The notes below the pieces were generated by a model. That model saw only the letters and a program-made list of their open reading frames with translations, made no database searches and was not told where the DNA came from. A stretch of DNA of 64,000 nt from Owenia fusiformis (taxonomy: Eukaryota > Annelida > Polychaeta > Sabellida > Oweniidae): positions 35,696,528 through 35,760,527 of the forward strand of contig CAIIXF020000012.1 in assembly GCA_903813345.2 (NCBI GenBank), written 5' to 3'. Positions 32,390 through 64,000 of this stretch are shown in pieces. How positions within the stretch are numbered: position 1 is the first letter of the stretch; the number at the start of each line of letters is the position of its first letter. A program made the translations under genes and the position numbers.

Positions 32390-34671
32390 AAACTATATGT
32401 TAATTAACTAATATACGTAAATTATTAGTAAACTTATGAGAAAATTATGAGTTAATATGTTTATCCAATAGAACAATTATGAGTGTGCTCATTCAATAGA
32501 TCAGTTATGGGTAAATATGTTCATTCAATAGAACAATGATGTTTTAATGTTATCAATATAATGAACAACAATATGTGTGAACAATAAATATGTATATATG
32601 TATAAACAATTGAAAAAAATAAACATGTACACTATAATATGTACATTTGCATTAATAGATACAATACATGTACATAGAAAATGAATGATTTCATATAATA
32701 CAACAATGCATGTTCATGTACAATAACATGTTCATGTAATAGAAAACAAATTATTTAAAGTGTATTTTAGCATGTCCACAAAATCAGTGCTGCAAATGAT
32801 AGAGAGACTTATTGAGAGTTGAAGATTGAAAAAATGTGTGTTTCAATTTGACACGTAGTTTTATAAGGTCTTGACATATTTACTCATGGAGTTTGGACAA
32901 AAAGTTGGAGGTTTTTGACTTGCCAATCCCGAGTCATCTTTATTTTCAAGAAATTGGCAATTTTTCTCAATTTTATCACTGTGACAGATAGTTCATTTCT
33001 TTTTCATATATTTTGGTCGTACACGTGGTTTAACTAGGGATGCTTTTTATAAGGTTAACCTCACACATTTGACAGTCTCTATCCTTTGCTGCATCATTAA
33101 GGAATTTCACATAATATAAAAATTGAAAGTACAGTATAACCCTTATATCGGAACAACTCTAATCTGACAACCTCTTACATATTGACAACTTGAAATGTGA
33201 ACACCTACTCATCTTTATTTTCAAGAAATTGGCAATTTTTCTCAATTTTATCACTGTGACAGATAGTTCATTTCTTTTTCATATGTTTTTAGGATGTACT
33301 CGTGGTTTAACTAGGGATGCTTTTTATACGGTTAACCTCAAACATTTTACAGTTTCTATCCTTTGCTGCAACATTAAGGAATTTCACATAATATAAAAAT
33401 TGAAAGTACAGTAAAACCTGTATATCGGAACACCTCTAATCTGACAACATCTTAATATGAACGCTTTCCTTGTCCCAATTTAGGTGTCACCCATTGGCTC
33501 ACATATTAACAACTTGAAATGTGGACACCTGCTAATCCCAACACATTTGGTTGATCCAAGTGGTGTTCAGATAAGACAGGTTTTACTGTATATAATTTTG
33601 AGGGAGAACCTCATTTTGTTTATTATGTTACCAACACAAGTTATGACATATTGTTATAGTTTCCAATTTTTGTGGATGGTGTTCGGTGGTTGGTCTTCAG
33701 CGGTCGGTGTCTGTAACAATGGTGACATTTTGCATGTTAATGCCTTGTTTTGTGTTATAACAGTATATTTTGGGAATTATTTCCACTATTTACACTGTAA
33801 TTTTTGGTGGATGCACTAGAGTTAATTGTTTATGTTAATAAAGTAAATTTGATTTTATGAAATATATTGTCATGTAAAAAGGACGACCTTTCTTTAGTTT
33901 GTTTAGTGATATTGCAGAGAAGCCATGTTGCGTATAAGAGGAGGCATCAAAATTCCAATGTCTGATAGGAAACTAAATAAATCTAGTTTTTAGTTTAACT
34001 GTCCCCCAGAAACTAAATACGATGAATTTTAAACCAGCAAAGGCATTCTGAGTCAAAATTGCAAAAACGTTGAAATTTGTCGGATAATAAACTGAAATGA
34101 CTTTGACCCCCCCCCTCCCCAACTAGATTTGTTAAGTTTCCTTTCAGACATTGAACTTTTGATGCCTCCCCTAAAGCCTATGCTTGCGTCAAATCTCTGA
34201 TTGATCACTGAAGAATAGGATTTTACATTTTTGCACAGATGGTTTAATAACCTAGGTTAATATTTGAAGGAAATAAATGTTATAGGCTATCCATTTATTT
34301 CTAATTTTGATCTTCGATAAAGCTGTTTGTACGTTTTAGTGTGTTGTTATCTTGTAAATATGTGGTGAAGTGCAGCAATGCAATAGTCAAGTTTAATTTA
34401 TTGAATCCATCCAAATAATTAAAATCAAGATAAAGTTAAAGATCGCATACTTCATCTCTACCATATAACTGTCTTCAGATTGCATATTTTACTTATCATT
34501 GCAAAATATTCTCAAGGGGTTAAGGTCCATAATCAACAAAATAAGTTATTGAACAAGGAAGTTAAAACGTTAAAGCAGATGTCGATTTTATAATATCACT
34601 ATATTTACACAATACAACCTCAATTCTAAACCAATGGAAACATATACTAGCATAGTTGGAACATTTAGAAA
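32390..34671. other. Intergenic block between the receptors (copy II)
   Basis: Starts with a few 32-bp minisatellite units, then matches the block at 20290-21949. It has an internal tandem duplication of about 277 bp (32933-33209 and 33210-33430) with CTCAATTTTATCACTGTGAC in both. The pogo-like MITE is at 33409-33588. It serves as the RTK-A 3' flank and RTK-B 5' flank. No gene was found. Confidence 0.75.
33409..33588. mobile_element. Pogo/Tc1-like MITE, copy II
   Basis: A 180-bp element with ends CAGTAAAACCTGTATATC and GATAAGACAGGTTTTACTG, flanked by TA on both sides (33407-33408 and 33589-33590). This is the cleanest of the three copies. A truncated left end lies at about 33131. Confidence 0.8.
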
Positions 34672-61232
<26,561 letters not shown>

Positions 61233-61463
61233 AAACTATATGTTAATTAACTAATATACGTAAATTATTAGTGAACTTATGAGAAAATTATGAGTTAATA
61301 TGTTTATCCAATAGAACAATTATGAGTCTGCTCATTCAATAGAACAGTTATGGTTAAATATGTTCATCCAATAGAACAATTATGAGTGTGCTCATTCAAT
61401 AGTTCAGTTATGGGTAAATATGTTCATTCAATAGAACAATGATGTTTTAATGTTATCAATATA

Positions 61464-62534
61464 CAGGGTGTCCGGAAAGTAAAGATACAAATACTCTTAT
61501 TTTAAGAAATTTGGGTGTTTTGAAATGAAATTGCTACAGATTGTAGAGAAACAATATTACAATATATCTACCAACTTTCATCACATATAGTCTAAATGTG
61601 TTTAAGTTACGGTTGTTATGGTTACGGATGTGAGGGGTATGCGGAGCAGTTCCAGAACAACGCTAAAAAGTGAAAAATCACTAAAAGACAACCATTTGAA
61701 ACAGTGTTTTTTGTTGTATTTTCTATCTATATTTTGTTTTGTTAATCATTGTATTATTGCTGCCATAGTGTTTTCTTTTATATAATGATGTCATTGCTAC
61801 ATATCAGAACTATGTTATGTCACTAACCAGTATAATGAAAGAAATGTCATACAAGTGCCTAGAATAATGGTCCCTGGCCATTAGTAGGAAAGTCAATATT
61901 GCATCTGCACAATGCACCAATTCACAAAGCAAAAAACAAATCTTACAATGGAGTGTCTTGACTTTAAAACTTTCTATACAATGCCCCATATTCACCTGAT
62001 AAAGCCTCTTTAGACTTCTACCTTAATGACCATTTGAAAGCAATATTTGTAAAAAGTTCAACATACAAATGAGACTCAGCTGGAAGCCAATGTTATCAGC
62101 AATCTGAGAGATGGACAGCAGCAGTTTTGTCAGGTCTTTGAATCGCCGGTCAAGATGCACCAAAAATGCATAGATAATGGGGGAAATACTGAATATTCAA
62201 TGATAGTAGTAATATAAAATGATCAAATAATGTTCCAGTACTAATCCTTATGCTGTTGTGGTACATAATTTGATATAATATAGGAATAGATGGTGGAGTG
62301 CCAAGATCATATGAGCAGAAAAGAGATTTGGAGAACACAGTTGTGACGTTGCTCCACTTACCCTCGACTCTCGTTACCATAACAACCATAACTTTTTTAT
62401 TTTGAAACTAAAAGTCATGACAGTTGTAGGATATATTCTTATAATGTCATTCCACAATCTGTAGTAATTTCATCTCATAGAAGGTAAATCTCTTGAAATG
62501 AGAGCGTTTGTATCTTTACTTTCTGGACACCCTG
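61464..62534. mobile_element. 1071-bp mariner-like element with TA target duplication
   Basis: The ends are CAGGGTGTCCGGAAAGTAAA and the inverted TTTACTTTCTGGACACCCTG, flanked by TA (61462-61463 and 62535-62536). Subterminal ACAGATTGTAG and its inverse also pair. The same host sequence without the element is present at about 32555 and 20285, giving two empty sites. No intact transposase was found; a 61-codon minus-strand frame (61810-61995) is not recognisable. Confidence 0.92.
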
Positions 62535-63056
62535 TATTGAACAATAATATGTGTGAACAATAAATATGTATAAACAATTGAAAAAATAAACATGTACCTT
62601 ATAATATGTACATTTGCATTAATAGATACAATACATGTACATAGAAAATGAATGAATCCATATAATACAACAATGCATGTTCATATACAATAACATGTTC
62701 ATGCAATAGTAAAATTATGTAAAGTAAGTGCTGGTCACACTATATAACTACATAATTAGTGTATTATATCATGTATTTGTGTTCATTGCTGCAAATGATA
62801 GAGACAGTAGTGAGAGTAACTTAAGAATATCAGTGTTATAGTTTGACAAAAATGTTATTAGGTCTTGACATTTACTCATGGAGTTTGGACAAAAAGTTGG
62901 AGGTTTTTGTTCTTCTAGTTTTGACTTGCCATTTCCATGTCCTCTTTATTTCTAAGAAATTGCAATACTTTTTATAAGGTTAACCTCACACATTTTACAG
63001 TCTCTATACTTTGCTGCAATATTAAGGAATTTCACATGATATAAAAATTGAAAGTA

Positions 63057-63221
63057 TAGTAGAACCTGTATATCTGTGCACCCTTTAATATGAACACTTT
63101 CCTAGTCCAAATTTAGGTGTCACCAATTGGCTCACATATTAACATCTTAAAATGTGAACACCTGCTAATTCCAGCACATTTGGTTGATTCAAGTGGTGTT
63201 TAGATAAGACAGGTTTTACTG
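63057..63221. mobile_element. Pogo/Tc1-like MITE, copy III
   Basis: The ends TAGTAGAACCTGTATATC and GATAAGACAGGTTTTACTG match the copies at 20975 and 33409; it is internally shortened. It marks the right limit of the shared 3' flank. Confidence 0.7.
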
Positions 63222-63400
63222 TATATTAGACGGGTAGGAAGGAGGGGTTCCCATGCACCCGAAAGATGTATTTTTTTAATGTACATTTTTGTAATCTTAA
63301 AGGTCCATACTAAAGATTTTTGCATGTTCCCAGAATGAAATATTGTCCCATGGTATCTATTGGCGGCCATCTTGTCGGCCATCTTGGATTTTTAAAAGAG

Positions 63401-64000
63401 TTGATGTTAATTATCTCAAAGTACAATAACTTTCAGAGTTTTGAGATTTGAAAGCTGTAAATGGTACCAAAATGAAGCTATTATAGTATCCTTTATTATC
63501 AGATGCAATAATTATGCAAATTGTCTCATTTGCATAAAATGTTACATCATCAATCATAATTCTTGCCTCTTTACAACGGTATCGCATTATACCTTTCTGC
63601 CTGAGTGATCAGTCTTAGTCATTCATTCACATAAATGAATTCAAATATATAGGTACATTAATTTTGAACATATTTGCAAAAACAAATTCGAAACTTTTGG
63701 AAAAACATTGTCAGACACATGATAATGTTACTGAAAAGAGGCGTGGCACTTCTTGTGAAAGAATTGATTTTAATTATCTTAAAGCATAATAACTTCCACA
63801 GTTTTGAGAGTTGAAAGCTGTAAGTGGTACCAAAATGAAGCTATTATAGTATCCCATATTATAAGATGTAATAATTATGCAAATAGTCTCATTTGCATAA
63901 AATGTGACATCATTAATCGTAATTTTTGCCTCTTTACAACAATATCGCACAATACCTTTCTGCCTGAGTGACCAGTCTTAGTCATCCATGAACATAAATG
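63401..64000. repeat. Start of a tandem repeat of about 363 bp, running off the window
   Basis: Two units begin at 63401 and 63764. Shared landmarks are GGTACCAAAATGAAGCTATT, ATTATGCAAAT and CTTTCTGCCTGAGTGA. The second unit is cut by the window end. No coding potential was seen. Confidence 0.85.

Larger units (their letters stand above)
61233..63225. other. RTK-B 3' flank (copy III of the shared block)
   Basis: A few 32-bp minisatellite units, then the same sequence as 20290-21170 and 32560-33600, interrupted by a mariner-like element. Homology stops at the pogo-like MITE (63221). No gene was seen. Confidence 0.75.

Noticed and set aside
61810-61995. Minus-strand 61-codon frame as a mariner transposase fragment
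   Set aside because: No catalytic Asp motif or helix-turn-helix could be recognised.

Overview
The window is animal nuclear DNA. It has GT-AG (and a few GC-AG) introns, two multi-exon receptor tyrosine kinase genes, a SARM1 gene, a LINE, Helitron-like and TIR elements, and many minisatellites. There are no bacterial-type operons. High AT content, the repeat types and SARM1 similarity point to a marine invertebrate, possibly a deuterostome; that placement is inference.

Layout: 1-10.4 kb is intergenic and dominated by four minisatellites (25, 26, 29 and about 25 bp units). 10.4-19.1 kb is a complete eight-exon SARM1 (ARM, SAM, SAM, TIR; 860 aa when spliced). Intron 1 holds a 36-bp minisatellite and intron 2 a 1-kb foldback transposon with an intact 5-bp target duplication. 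21.95-32.4 kb (RTK-A) and 34.7-61.2 kb (RTK-B) are two head-to-tail paralogous receptors with a signal peptide, three Ig-like domains, one TM segment, a tyrosine-phosphorylation juxtamembrane exon and a full kinase. All exon phases agree in both, so both look functional. Their 5' and 3' flanks are also duplicated; the 3' flank occurs a third time after SARM1.

The most unusual structure is repeated tandem duplication of exon-intron junctions inside the two receptors. RTK-B has about 66 tandem copies (96 bp) of the 3' splice site and start of its kinase hinge exon, then about 15 copies of the 3' end and 5' splice site of the next (catalytic loop) exon, interrupted by a LINE. RTK-A instead has 14 copies of the activation-segment/APE exon, where only the last has a donor, and three copies of the TM exon, where again only the last has a donor. 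Smaller duplications of the same type affect exons 3, 6, 7 and 8. Nearly all decoy acceptors lead to an in-frame stop if used, so the arrays are either neutral splice-site satellites or a source of truncated (kinase-less) receptors.

The two paralogs also act as natural empty and filled sites for transposons: a mariner-like element in the 3' flank of RTK-B and a Helitron in its penultimate intron. 63.2-64 kb begins another tandem repeat of about 363 bp that runs off the end. No RNA gene or CRISPR was seen.
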